Assembly (NCBI RefSeq): GCF_029714425.1
Contig: NZ_CP121668.1
Span: forward strand, 3,927,501 to 3,991,500
Direction: 5' to 3'
Source: Bradyrhizobium sp. CB2312
GTDB taxonomy: Bacteria; Pseudomonadota; Alphaproteobacteria; Rhizobiales; Xanthobacteraceae
DNA: 64,000 nt
Shown: positions 7,103-15,514 of the stretch, one piece after another
Numbering within the stretch: the first letter of the stretch is position 1
Layout: the number at the start of each line of letters is the position of its first letter
Notes under the pieces: generated by a model
The model's database searches: none
Seen by the model: the letters and a program-made list of their open reading frames with translations, nothing else
What the model was told of the DNA's origin: nothing
Position numbers and translations under genes: made by a program

Positions 7103-8200
7103 TTACGGCTTGGCGGCGGGCTGCAAGACCTGCTGCTCGACCAGGGCAAGATGGCCCGGCAGCGCGCCGGCGCGCAGCAGCATGGCGACGCTGCTCGCTT
7201 CCTCCAGCGTGAAATTGCCGGAGATCTGGCCCGAGCCGCCGGTGATGGGCTCGCGGATCACGGGGGCGGAGATCACCTTGCCGTCGAGCACGATGGCGAA
7301 GGGCTTTCCGATGTTCTCTTCGGTGACGTGAGCGAAGCGGCGCGTGCCGCGGCCGTTGAAGCGGAACGAGGCGATCGGGTCCTTCGTGCCGCTGGCAAAT
7401 CCCGGGCCGGCATAGCTGATGTCGTCGCCGTCAATCGCGCTGTCCTTGGCAACCAGATAGGGGCGCTTGTCCTTGAAACCGAGCAGGACTTCCGCGCCCG
7501 CAGGCGGCGTGCCCGATTGCGCCTGCTCTGCCGACATCGAGATGTCGACCATGCGGAAGCTGACGTTGACCTTCGTGGCGAAGATCGCGGTCACGCGCTC
7601 CGGTTCCATCATTCCCGGGATGAAGATGCGGATCCGGTCGGTCCCGTCGGGCTGGACGCTCGCGAGTGTGATGTCGGCGTCCCTCAGGCGCTGCTCGATC
7701 ATGGCGACGGAGTCCTCGACCAGCTCGCGCAACCGTGCGGCGGAGGCGGCATCGGTCGGCGTGAGCCTGACCAGCCCGTCGCCGCCGTCAGTCACGGTGA
7801 GTGCATGTGATGGCAGTCCCTCAGCGGCCGATGCGAGCTTGCGCTTCAGCTCTTCGCGGCCCTTGGCATCGGCAATCTTCACCTCGACGCCGCCATCGCG
7901 GATCGCGGGGCCGGAGAACGCGATCTTGCCCTCGCGCAGGATCTTGTAGACGTCGTCGCGCAAGTCCGTGACCACGTTCTCGAGCAGGCCGTCGGTGTCG
8001 ACCTTGTAGACGACGCGCGAGCCGCCGAGCTTCTGCATCTTGTCGCCGACGAAGGCGGCGATCCTGGCGCGCATCTTGTCGAACTGGCTGTCCTCGGCGA
8101 GCACCACGCGGGGGAGGGCGATCGCGGATGCCGTGATCATCGATATCATGACGAGCGCGGCGAACAGCCGTGCGATGCGATCCCGCGGGGGCGTGGTCAT
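7103..8200 (-). CDS. Exported SecD-like head-domain protein without translocase helices
   Basis: The 365-residue protein resembles the periplasmic P1 head of SecD. It has the GGSRVVYKVDTDG strand, the IEQRLRDADI segment, IRIFIPG, and the conserved ENIGKPFAIVLDGKVISAPVIREPITGGSGQISGNFTLEEA block. Only one hydrophobic segment is present, an N-terminal signal or anchor (about 11-35). The six-helix RND-type translocase domain of real SecD is absent and the protein ends soon after LLRAGALPGHLALVEQQ. It is therefore not a SecD replacement. A periplasmic accessory role is inferred only from topology. The start at 8200 is chosen because it places the signal peptide at the N-terminus. Confidence 0.8.
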   Translation of the reverse strand: MTTPPRDRIARLFAALVMISMITASAIALPRVVLAEDSQFDKMRARIAAFVGDKMQKLGGSRVVYKVDTDGLLENVVTDLRDDVYKILREGKIAFSGPAIRDGGVEVKIADAKGREELKRKLASAAEGLPSHALTVTDGGDGLVRLTPTDAASAARLRELVEDSVAMIEQRLRDADITLASVQPDGTDRIRIFIPGMMEPERVTAIFATKVNVSFRMVDISMSAEQAQSGTPPAGAEVLLGFKDKRPYLVAKDSAIDGDDISYAGPGFASGTKDPIASFRFNGRGTRRFAHVTEENIGKPFAIVLDGKVISAPVIREPITGGSGQISGNFTLEEASSVAMLLRAGALPGHLALVEQQVLQPAAKP

Positions 8201-8448
8201 GATCACCTCGAGTCTTGCGGCAGGACGCTGACAGGCGAATCCAATGCTTGTTCTTGGTGCTCCGATCGGCAGCGGAGGTTCAAACGCCTCGAATCCGGGT
8301 GCTACGACCGTAGCCGTCAAGCCATGGACGAACGCCAAATCATCCATCATTCTGTCCGCGCTCGACCGGCCATCGGTCGAGGCTCCGCCTGAACCAAATG
8401 TCAAAAGACAGCGGGCGGGGGCATGCATCTGAGGGAGGACGGAATTCC

Positions 8449-10356
8449 ATGGCGGGCATCCACGCGCTCGATCGGTTCATCGGCGACGACTACCCCGACT
8501 TTTTCACGGACGCGGAGGTCAGGGCTTTCGAGCAGGTCCCCTATGCCGATCGCGTCGCCGCCGCGAGCACCTATGATGCCGTCAGGCTGGGCGCGGCGCT
8601 CAATCCCGACGGTGCGGCGATCCAGTTTCTGCAAAATGCCGATCCGGCCGATACGCCGGTGGTGGTCACGTATCGCGACCTGATCGCACGCGTGACCCAG
8701 GCGGCGAACATGTTTCACGCGCTTGGCGTGGGAAAAGACGACGTCGTCAGCTTCATGCTGCCGCTGGTGCCCGATGCGTTCGTGACGCTGCTCGGCGCGG
8801 AGGCGGCCGGCATCGCCAATCCCGTCAATCCGCTGCTCGAGCCGCATCAGATCGCGGAAATCCTGGAAGCTGCGAACACCAAGGTCCTGGTGGCGCTCGG
8901 GCCGGTGCCGGGCACCGATATCTGGCAGAAGGTGGAGCAGATCCGTCCGCAGCTGAAGCATCTCAAGGCGGTCGTGCAGGTGTTCGGCGGCGGCGATCCC
9001 GACAAGGGCATCTTTTCGTTCAACGATCTGATCAAGCAGCAGCCGGCGGACCGGCTTGTCAGCGGGCGCAAGATTTCGGGTGCCGACATCGCCGCCTATT
9101 TCCACACCGGCGGCACCACGGGCACGCCAAAACTGGTGCGGCACACCCACGCCAACCAGGTCTATCAGGCCTGGGCGCTCAACCTTCTGCTGAAAGCCAA
9201 GCCCGGCGCCAACCTGCTGTTCGGCATGCCGCTGTTTCACGTCGGAGGATCGTTGACACAGGTGCTGCTGATGCTGTCGAGCGGCGGCTCGCTGGTCGTG
9301 CTGTCGCCGAGCGGCTGGCGCAATCCGAATTCGGTGAAGAACATCTGGGGGCTGGTCGAGCGCTATAGGCCCGAGGCGTTGTCGAGCGTGCCGACGGTGC
9401 TCGCGGCGGCGCTCGGGGTGCCACCCGGCAATGCCGACATCTCCAGCCTGAAATATGCCGCCGGCGGCGGCTCGGCGATCCCCGTCGCGGTGGGCTCGGC
9501 GATCCAGGACAAGCTCAAGCTGCCGGTGGTCGAGGTCTACGGCATGACCGAGACCTCGAGCGTTCACACGCTGGCCTATCCGTCGCGGCCGATCCGGCTC
9601 GGCTCGGTCGGCCTTCCCATGCCTTATGCGCGCGTGCGCATCGTGCAACTGGACGCCGACGGCCGTCTGATCCGCGACTGCAAGCCCGACGAGATCGGCG
9701 TTGTCATCATGGCCGGGCCAGGCGTGTTCGGCGGCTATCTCAACGACGAGCACAACAAGGGCGCCTTCGTCGACGAGGTCTGGGTCAATTCCGGCGATCT
9801 CGGGCGGCTGGATGCCGACGGCTATCTCTGGATCACCGGCCGCGCCAAGGATCTCGTGATCCGCGGCGGCCACAACATCGATCCGGCGCCGATCGAGGAG
9901 ATCATGTTCCGCCATCCCGCGGTCGGCTTCGCCGCAGTGGTCGGGCAGCCCGATGCCTATGCGGGCGAGCTGCCTGTCGGCTACGTGCAATTGAAGCCGG
10001 GTGCGAGCGTCGAGCCGGGCGAGCTGGAAGCCTGGGTGCGCGAGCGCACGCCGGAGCGCGCCGCCGTTCCGGTGCAAGTCATCCCGATCGACCCGATGCC
10101 GGTCACCGGCGTCGGCAAGGTGTTCAAGCCGCAGCTGCGCTGGGATGCGGCGCAACGCGTGTTCGCGAAGGTGCTGACGCCGCTCGCCGAGCGCGGCATC
10201 GACTGCAAGGTGAAGGTCGGCGCGCATGGCAGCCACGGCTCGATCGCGACCGTGACGCTTGCCGGGCTGCCGGCCGACCAGCGCGAAATCGTCGCCGGCG
10301 AGGTGCACACGTTGCTCGCGCCGTTCGTGATGCGGCACGAGGTGGTGCATGCCTAG
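8449..10356 (+). CDS. Acyl-CoA synthetase (AMP-binding enzyme)
   Basis: The 635-residue adenylate-forming ligase activates a carboxylic acid to acyl-AMP and then acyl-CoA. The P-loop-like A3 motif TGGTTGTPK is near 220, the A5 motif YGMTETSS near 364, and the A7/A8 block GDLGRLDADGYLWITGRAKD near 450. The C-terminal catalytic lysine motif TGVGKVFKPQLR is near 555. A non-canonical tail of about 65 residues follows (GIDCKVKVGAHGSHGS...) and resembles an extra small alpha/beta domain. The ATG at 8449 has a GAGGGAGGA ribosome-binding site. It is divergent from the SecD-like gene and just upstream of an LVIVD protein. Medium- or long-chain specificity cannot be read from sequence. Confidence 0.92.
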   Translation: MAGIHALDRFIGDDYPDFFTDAEVRAFEQVPYADRVAAASTYDAVRLGAALNPDGAAIQFLQNADPADTPVVVTYRDLIARVTQAANMFHALGVGKDDVVSFMLPLVPDAFVTLLGAEAAGIANPVNPLLEPHQIAEILEAANTKVLVALGPVPGTDIWQKVEQIRPQLKHLKAVVQVFGGGDPDKGIFSFNDLIKQQPADRLVSGRKISGADIAAYFHTGGTTGTPKLVRHTHANQVYQAWALNLLLKAKPGANLLFGMPLFHVGGSLTQVLLMLSSGGSLVVLSPSGWRNPNSVKNIWGLVERYRPEALSSVPTVLAAALGVPPGNADISSLKYAAGGGSAIPVAVGSAIQDKLKLPVVEVYGMTETSSVHTLAYPSRPIRLGSVGLPMPYARVRIVQLDADGRLIRDCKPDEIGVVIMAGPGVFGGYLNDEHNKGAFVDEVWVNSGDLGRLDADGYLWITGRAKDLVIRGGHNIDPAPIEEIMFRHPAVGFAAVVGQPDAYAGELPVGYVQLKPGASVEPGELEAWVRERTPERAAVPVQVIPIDPMPVTGVGKVFKPQLRWDAAQRVFAKVLTPLAERGIDCKVKVGAHGSHGSIATVTLAGLPADQREIVAGEVHTLLAPFVMRHEVVHA

Positions 10357-10366
10357 GTGAGGGCGG

Positions 10367-10396
10367 TTGCGGCGAGGCTTGCGCGCCTCGCCGCAA
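10367..10396 (+). terminator. Strong 12-bp hairpin between acyl-CoA synthetase and LVIVD genes
   Basis: The arms 10367-10378 (TTGCGGCGAGGC) and 10385-10396 are perfectly complementary around a 6-nt loop. No T-tract follows, so it may be a factor-dependent terminator or an mRNA-stabilising structure. A second small hairpin (10407-10424, CCCC...GGGG) lies immediately ahead of the LVIVD start codon and overlaps its purine-rich ribosome-binding site. Confidence 0.55.
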
Positions 10397-10431
10397 GCGC
10401 GCATCATCCCCAAAAAACTTGGGGGAAAACG

Positions 10432-11757
10432 ATGCCTCAATTCTCGCGCCGCCGGCACCTTCAGCAATTGTCGGCCGTGGTCGGAGCCGCCGCGCTGCCT
10501 GCATGGCCGAGGTCCGCGTCGGCGTCGGAGACGGACATTCCCCAAGAGGGTATCGGCAAGGGCATCAAGCACATCTCCTACAGCGACATCGGCGGGCGGC
10601 CCGACAGCGTGCAGGTGATGTTCAACCGCCAGCACGTCTATGTCGGGCACATGTTCAGCGACGGCGTGACCATCCTGGATGCATCCGATCCACGTGCGCT
10701 CAAGCCGGTCAACTTCTTCACCGCAGGGCAATACACCCGCACCCACCATCTCCAGGTGGCGGAAGACATGCTGTTGCTTGCGAACGGCGCCAACATCGTT
10801 GCGATGCAGTCCTACGACAGCATGCGCGGCTATTTCGAGAACACGCTGGCCGACAGCATCACCAAGGCCAAGAAATTCCGTTCCGGCCTCTCGATCCACG
10901 ACATCTCGAAGCCGGGCGAGATGCGCGAGATCGCGTTCCTCGAAATGCCGGGCTTCGGCATCAACCGGCTGTGGTGGCCGGGCGGCCGCTATGCCTATGT
11001 GTCGGCGCATTTCGACGGCTTCACCGACCACATCCTCTGCATCGTCGATCTCAAGACCATCACGAAGCCGGAGATCGTCGCGAAATGGTGGCTGCCGGGC
11101 ATGAACCGCGCGGGCGGCGAGCCGGCGACGCCGAAGGGCAAGCGCTTTGCGCTGCATCACATGATCACGGCGGGCGATCGCGGCTATGCCGCCTGGCGCG
11201 ACGGCGGCTTCACCATCCACGACATCAGCGATCCCACCAATCCAAAACTCTTGTCCCACATCAACTGGTCGCCGCCCTTCGCGGGCGGCACGCATACGCC
11301 GCTGCCGTTGCCGAAGCGCCAACTCGCGGTCGTCGCGGATGAAGCCAACGCGGACCAATGCGCCAAGGGCCTGTTCCACACCTTCGTGCTCGACGTGCGC
11401 GCGCCGCAAAATCCGGTGCCGATCGCGACCTTGCCGACGCCGCGCGATCGCGACTTCTGCAGCAACGGCACCTTCGGCCCGCATAATCTGCACGAGAACC
11501 GCCCGGGCTCGTTCCAGAGCGAGGAGACGATCTACGCGACCTACAACAATGCCGGCGTCAGGGTGTTCGACATCAAGGACGCTTTTTCGCCGAAGGAGAT
11601 CGCCTACTGGGTGCCGCCGACGCCGAAGAAGCTGGTCGATCCGCGCCCGAACGTCGCGCTCGCAGCCAAGACCTGCGACGCCTATGTCCGGCCCGACGGG
11701 CTGATGTTCGTCTCCGACTGGAACGCGGGCATGCACGTGCTGCAATATCAGGGATGA
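10432..11757 (+). CDS. LVIVD-repeat exported beta-propeller-like protein
   Basis: The 441-residue protein has an N-terminal SRRRHLQQL segment and hydrophobic stretch consistent with a twin-arginine signal. LVIVD-type repeats follow, recognisable as HMFSDGVTILDASDP, LSIHDISKPGEM, FTIHDISDPTNP and AGVRVFDIKDAF. Such repeats form a surface-exposed beta-propeller in families of unclear function. It is rich in His and Asp around LHHMITAG and GPHNLHENR, which may bind metal. It follows the acyl-CoA synthetase by 75 bp and may be expressed with it, although the hairpin at 10367-10396 intervenes. No enzymatic function can be assigned. Confidence 0.8.
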   Translation: MPQFSRRRHLQQLSAVVGAAALPAWPRSASASETDIPQEGIGKGIKHISYSDIGGRPDSVQVMFNRQHVYVGHMFSDGVTILDASDPRALKPVNFFTAGQYTRTHHLQVAEDMLLLANGANIVAMQSYDSMRGYFENTLADSITKAKKFRSGLSIHDISKPGEMREIAFLEMPGFGINRLWWPGGRYAYVSAHFDGFTDHILCIVDLKTITKPEIVAKWWLPGMNRAGGEPATPKGKRFALHHMITAGDRGYAAWRDGGFTIHDISDPTNPKLLSHINWSPPFAGGTHTPLPLPKRQLAVVADEANADQCAKGLFHTFVLDVRAPQNPVPIATLPTPRDRDFCSNGTFGPHNLHENRPGSFQSEETIYATYNNAGVRVFDIKDAFSPKEIAYWVPPTPKKLVDPRPNVALAAKTCDAYVRPDGLMFVSDWNAGMHVLQYQG

Positions 11758-11826
11758 ACACCGCACAAGGTGGGTTGGCGGCTTTTCTGCCGTGGCCAGC
11801 TCTTCCGATTGGACAACGCCTCGCCG

Positions 11827-13194
11827 CTACCCGCGGATCGCCGCATTGGCCCTTTCGGCTGCGCCTGTCATCGCATCCTTCGCCGATTTCGCACCGTTGA
11901 CCACTTCATTGACGCCGATCATGAAGGCGTCGAGGATCGGTCTCGATTGCGGATGGAAAAGAATAGCCTTGGCACGATCGACGTCGGCATTCTGCAAGTT
12001 GGTCAGCGCCGCCTCGGCGGCTTGCGAGCCGAACGCCTTCTTGAAGCCGTCGCTCGACCAGGCCGACACGCGTGTCGTCGCCAGCCCCGCTGCAGCAGTC
12101 TGCAGCGAGGTCGCCTTGCTCGTCGCCCAGATCAGGAACAGGAAAGCCGCCCGTTTGTTTCGTGATTTGGAATTGATGCAGGCCTGCCAGTGCGACATGA
12201 AGGGGACGGGTGTGCGACCAGGGACACGCGGAAAGACCGCAAACTGGGCCTGCTTCGCGACGCGACTCCTGGCTGGATTGGAGATGTCGGTCGCGAAATT
12301 GCTGCTGTCGATCGCGAGTGCAGCCCGCCCCTGCAGGAAGTCGTCCAGCACGTGGTACCATTCGTAGCTGCCGACGCCGCCAGGTCCGGCCTGGCTGAGC
12401 AGCTGTCCGTACATCTCGACGGCCGCGATCGCTTCGGGGCTTGCGAACACGGCCTTGTTGTCCTTGACCATGGCGCCGCCGTAAGAGAACAGGAAGCCCA
12501 TGGCCGGCGGGGAGGAATTGCCGCTGGCCTGGGCCCGCATGGCGATCCCCGACATCTCGCTGGACTTGAGCGCCTTGGCGGTCACAAGCAGCTCTTCGAA
12601 TGTCTGCGGAACCGGCAGGTTCTTGGCCGCCAGCGCGTCTCCGTTGATGAACATGGTCATCGCCTCGGAGGTGATCGGTATGGCGTACCGTTCGCCGTCA
12701 GACCACAGCGGGAAGGCCCGAGCCGTCTTGAGCAGGTCGCTCTCGTCATACCAGCCGAGATCGGTCAGCGATCTGTTGGAATAATAGCCGTTCAGCGGCT
12801 CGAGCCATCCTCCTAAGATGCCCTGGCCATAGGTCGTGAACATGAAGACGTCGGGCGTTGTGCTGCCGCGGGCGAGCCTGATCGCTAAGGCGCCGAGGAA
12901 TGTGGTTTCGAGTTGGAAATCGATGGTGACGCTGATGCCGGTGAGCCTGGTGAACTCCGGCAGCAGCGGCGTGATCGCATTCGACCAGGGATGGATCGCG
13001 CCCGCCAGGGTGATCGTCTGTCCCGCAAACTGCTGCCGATCGATGTTCGCGTTGGCGTACGTCGCAGCGCGATCCTCGGCAAAGCTCCACCGCGGCAGCG
13101 CGGCCAGGGCCGGCAAGACTGCGCCCGCCGCCCCCAGTCCCCTAACGAAGCTGCGACGGCTGGTCGGCTTTCGACCGCTCTGTGCGTATGTCAT
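11827..13194 (-). CDS. Tat-exported ABC solute-binding protein (sugar type), orphan
   Basis: The 455-residue protein begins MTYAQSGRKPTSRRSFVRGLGAAGAVLPALAAL, a clear twin-arginine signal (SRRSFV). The body matches extracellular solute-binding family 1: ITLAGAIHPWSNAITPLLPEF, TTPDVFMFTTYGQG, and GRAALAIDSSNF with the usual two-lobe spacing. No permease or ATPase gene is adjacent. The gene is instead divergent from a sensor histidine kinase (13412) with about 220 bp between starts. That arrangement suggests either a dispersed transporter or a ligand-sensing partner for the kinase. The substrate is probably a carbohydrate by family, not by direct evidence. The start at 13194 rather than 13218 gives the best Tat signal. 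Confidence 0.85.
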   Translation of the reverse strand: MTYAQSGRKPTSRRSFVRGLGAAGAVLPALAALPRWSFAEDRAATYANANIDRQQFAGQTITLAGAIHPWSNAITPLLPEFTRLTGISVTIDFQLETTFLGALAIRLARGSTTPDVFMFTTYGQGILGGWLEPLNGYYSNRSLTDLGWYDESDLLKTARAFPLWSDGERYAIPITSEAMTMFINGDALAAKNLPVPQTFEELLVTAKALKSSEMSGIAMRAQASGNSSPPAMGFLFSYGGAMVKDNKAVFASPEAIAAVEMYGQLLSQAGPGGVGSYEWYHVLDDFLQGRAALAIDSSNFATDISNPARSRVAKQAQFAVFPRVPGRTPVPFMSHWQACINSKSRNKRAAFLFLIWATSKATSLQTAAAGLATTRVSAWSSDGFKKAFGSQAAEAALTNLQNADVDRAKAILFHPQSRPILDAFMIGVNEVVNGAKSAKDAMTGAAERANAAIRG

Positions 13195-13411
13195 GCTGGC
13201 TCTCCCTGCGACGGGCAATCATTCGCGACACGCGAGCGAGCCATACCGGTGATGTTGCGGCCCTCGCGCGACGACTGACGGCCAAACCGGTGTAATCTTG
13301 GGGACGAGAATGTCGGGTTCGCGACCCACCTAACCATGCTATTATTCTATCATGCTCTGGCGTCGACACCAGAAGACGCGCAGTCACACGGGCACCAAAG
13401 ACCCAAGGCCA

Positions 13412-15265
13412 ATGTCAGTCCGTGCTCGGGTCCCGTCTTTGCGATGGCTTGCTCGTCCGCTGATCGTGGCGGTCGTGGCGCTTCTGACGCTGTTTGCCGC
13501 GACCGCGTTTCTCGGCCTGCAATATCGGCAGGAGCGGCAGGCGGCCCATGACCTGCTCGGGCATAGCCGCCAGGTGCTCGAAACGCTCGATCGCTTGCGC
13601 GCGCTCACCGCCGAGCTGGAGACCGAACGGCGCGGGTATCTAATGACCCTCGACCCCACTTATCTCAAAGCCTACGGCGTCTCCGACGAAGGTGTGCGGC
13701 GCGAGGCGCAGGCGCTCCAGGCGCTGGTTGCGGACGATCCGTTGCAGAGTCTGCGCGCTCAACATCTGGCGCTGACCGTTTCGGCCAAGCTGCGCGAGAT
13801 CGACGAGATGGTGAAGACCGCCGGCACATCCGGGCAGGCGGCGCTGGCGATGATCCGCAGCATGGATGAGATCCGCTCGCAAATCGACCAGATGATGGAT
13901 CACGAGCGCTTTCGGCTCGCCGACCGGGAGACGCACGCCGAAGCATTCGAGCAACGCTGGATCTGGCTGATCGCCGGCGCCGTTGTCCTCATCGTTGCGC
14001 TGGCGGGAGCAGCGTTGGCGCTCGCGCGGCTCGAAGCGAAGCGGCGCAGACGGGCGACCGAGGAGAACATTCAACTCCAAAGCGATCTTGCAGCGCGGGA
14101 TATCAAGATCCGACGCCTGTTCGATGCCAACATCATCGGCATCATCATCTGGGAGGTCGACGGGCGCATTCTCGAGGCCAATGATGCATTCCTGCGCATC
14201 GTGGGATACGACCGGGATGACCTCACCTCCGGGCGCCTGCATCGGTTCGACCTGACGCCGCCGGAATGGCGCAACCGCGACGTACAAACCGTGGCGGAAT
14301 TGAAGCGGGTCGGGACGGCCCACCCATTCGAGAAGGAGTATGTGCGGAAGGACGGAAGCCGTGTGCCTGTTCTGATCGGCGGGACGATGCTTGCAGAAGG
14401 CGGGGATCAAGGGGTCGGCTTTGTCCTCGATCTGACGGCTCTCAAGCGGGCGGAGGCCGAAGGCCGCGAGCACGAGCGGCGCTACCGTGAAGTCCTGATG
14501 GAGCTAGCGCACGCCAGTCGCGTCACCACGATGGGGCAACTCACCGCTTCGATAGCCCATGAAGTCAACCAGCCGATTGGCGCGATCGTGGCGAACGCCG
14601 AGGCCGGGTTGAATTGGCTGCAGGCTCAACCGCCAAATCTGGAGCGGGTTCGACAGACGTTCGACTGCATCGCCGGCGACGGCATGCGCGCCGGCGACAT
14701 CATCGGCCGGATCCGGGCGATGATCAGGAACGCGCCCTCGCAAACGGAGGATATGGAGATCAACCAGGCGGTGCTTGAGGTCATCGCGCTGACACGCAGC
14801 GAGGCGTTCAAGCACGAAGTCTCGGTGCGAACGCAGCTTTCCGAAGGCCTGCCGCCTATTCAGGCAGATCGGGTTCAACTTCAGCAAGTGTTGCTCAACC
14901 TGATTGTCAACGCGATCGAGGCGATGGCTGCAGCCGGCGAGGGAGGACGCGAGTTGCTGATCAGCACCGAAGGGGATGCATCGAACGGCGTTCACGTCAC
15001 GTTGCGGGATTCTGGTCCGGGACTGGATCCGAAGAATGTCGAGTCCCTGTTCGATGCCTTCTACACCACCAAGCCAACAGGCATGGGGATGGGCCTCGCC
15101 ATCTGCCGCTCGATCATCGAGGCGCATGGCGGGCGGATGTGGGCCGGCGCAAACGAGCCTCGGGGCGCCGTCTTTCAGTTCACCCTGCCTCTTGCGTCAG
15201 ACGAGACCAAGTCGCGCCTGTTGGAGGCGGACGAGCCAACGGGCCTGCGCTCTGTGGCCCGCTGA
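13412..15265 (+). CDS. Sensor histidine kinase, CHASE3-like + PAS
   Basis: The 617-residue membrane kinase has a TM helix (about 13-35), a helical periplasmic CHASE3-type domain (about 36-185; note LETERRGYLMT), and a second TM (about 187-208). It continues with a PAS domain (about 230-345), a phosphoacceptor segment SIAHEVNQP with H383, an N-box LLNLIVNAIEA near 495, and G1 DSGPGLD and G2 GMGMGLAIC boxes. The H-box type is that of the FixL/DctB group. No response regulator is adjacent, so it is an orphan by position. It is divergent from the solute-binding protein 11827-13194. The start at 13412 (MSVRARVPSLRW) precedes the first helix directly. Confidence 0.88.
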   Translation: MSVRARVPSLRWLARPLIVAVVALLTLFAATAFLGLQYRQERQAAHDLLGHSRQVLETLDRLRALTAELETERRGYLMTLDPTYLKAYGVSDEGVRREAQALQALVADDPLQSLRAQHLALTVSAKLREIDEMVKTAGTSGQAALAMIRSMDEIRSQIDQMMDHERFRLADRETHAEAFEQRWIWLIAGAVVLIVALAGAALALARLEAKRRRRATEENIQLQSDLAARDIKIRRLFDANIIGIIIWEVDGRILEANDAFLRIVGYDRDDLTSGRLHRFDLTPPEWRNRDVQTVAELKRVGTAHPFEKEYVRKDGSRVPVLIGGTMLAEGGDQGVGFVLDLTALKRAEAEGREHERRYREVLMELAHASRVTTMGQLTASIAHEVNQPIGAIVANAEAGLNWLQAQPPNLERVRQTFDCIAGDGMRAGDIIGRIRAMIRNAPSQTEDMEINQAVLEVIALTRSEAFKHEVSVRTQLSEGLPPIQADRVQLQQVLLNLIVNAIEAMAAAGEGGRELLISTEGDASNGVHVTLRDSGPGLDPKNVESLFDAFYTTKPTGMGMGLAICRSIIEAHGGRMWAGANEPRGAVFQFTLPLASDETKSRLLEADEPTGLRSVAR

Positions 15266-15269
15266 CGGG

Positions 15270-15302
15270 GCCGCGTAACTTATTTTTTTGCGGTTACGCG
15301 GC
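15270..15302 (+). terminator. Hairpin with T-rich loop after the histidine kinase
   Basis: The arms GCCGCGTAAC (15270-15279) and its complement (15293-15302) pair perfectly. Seven consecutive T residues lie inside the loop rather than after the stem. It begins a few bases after the kinase stop codon and probably ends that transcript, although the T-tract position is atypical. Confidence 0.6.
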
Positions 15303-15433
15303 TACGCCGCACGCGCCTTTCGTGATCCGGCCCCTGGTGCAACCGCAGGAAGTGAGGCGGCATCAGAGCTCGGCCCGGCCGGACTGAACGGCGACGCTTC
15401 GCCGCACGATCAGCAAGCTGTCCGAATACCTTA

Positions 15434-15449
15434 TGTGACGACTGTCACA
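15434..15449. promoter_or_regulatory. Perfect CRP-type site upstream of the caspase-like gene
   Basis: TGTGA (15434-15438), six bases, then TCACA (15445-15449) form the full enterobacterial CRP consensus. The symmetry extends to 8-bp arms (TATGTGAC/GTCACATA, 15432-15451). The site lies about 65 bp before the GTG start at 15515 and outside any coding sequence. A cAMP-responsive CRP-family regulator is the obvious candidate; none is encoded in this window. Confidence 0.6.
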
Positions 15450-15514
15450 TAGGGAAGAATTGGCATTCGGGCATACTCCGAATAGTCTCATGGAATTGCA
15501 TCCGGGGGACGCAA

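Noticed and set aside
8401..11766. Open frame of 1121 codons on the minus strand
   Set aside because: It lies antisense to the acyl-CoA synthetase and LVIVD genes, both of which have strong family motifs. Its translation is Arg/His/Asp-rich without domain features, as expected for the antisense of high-GC genes.
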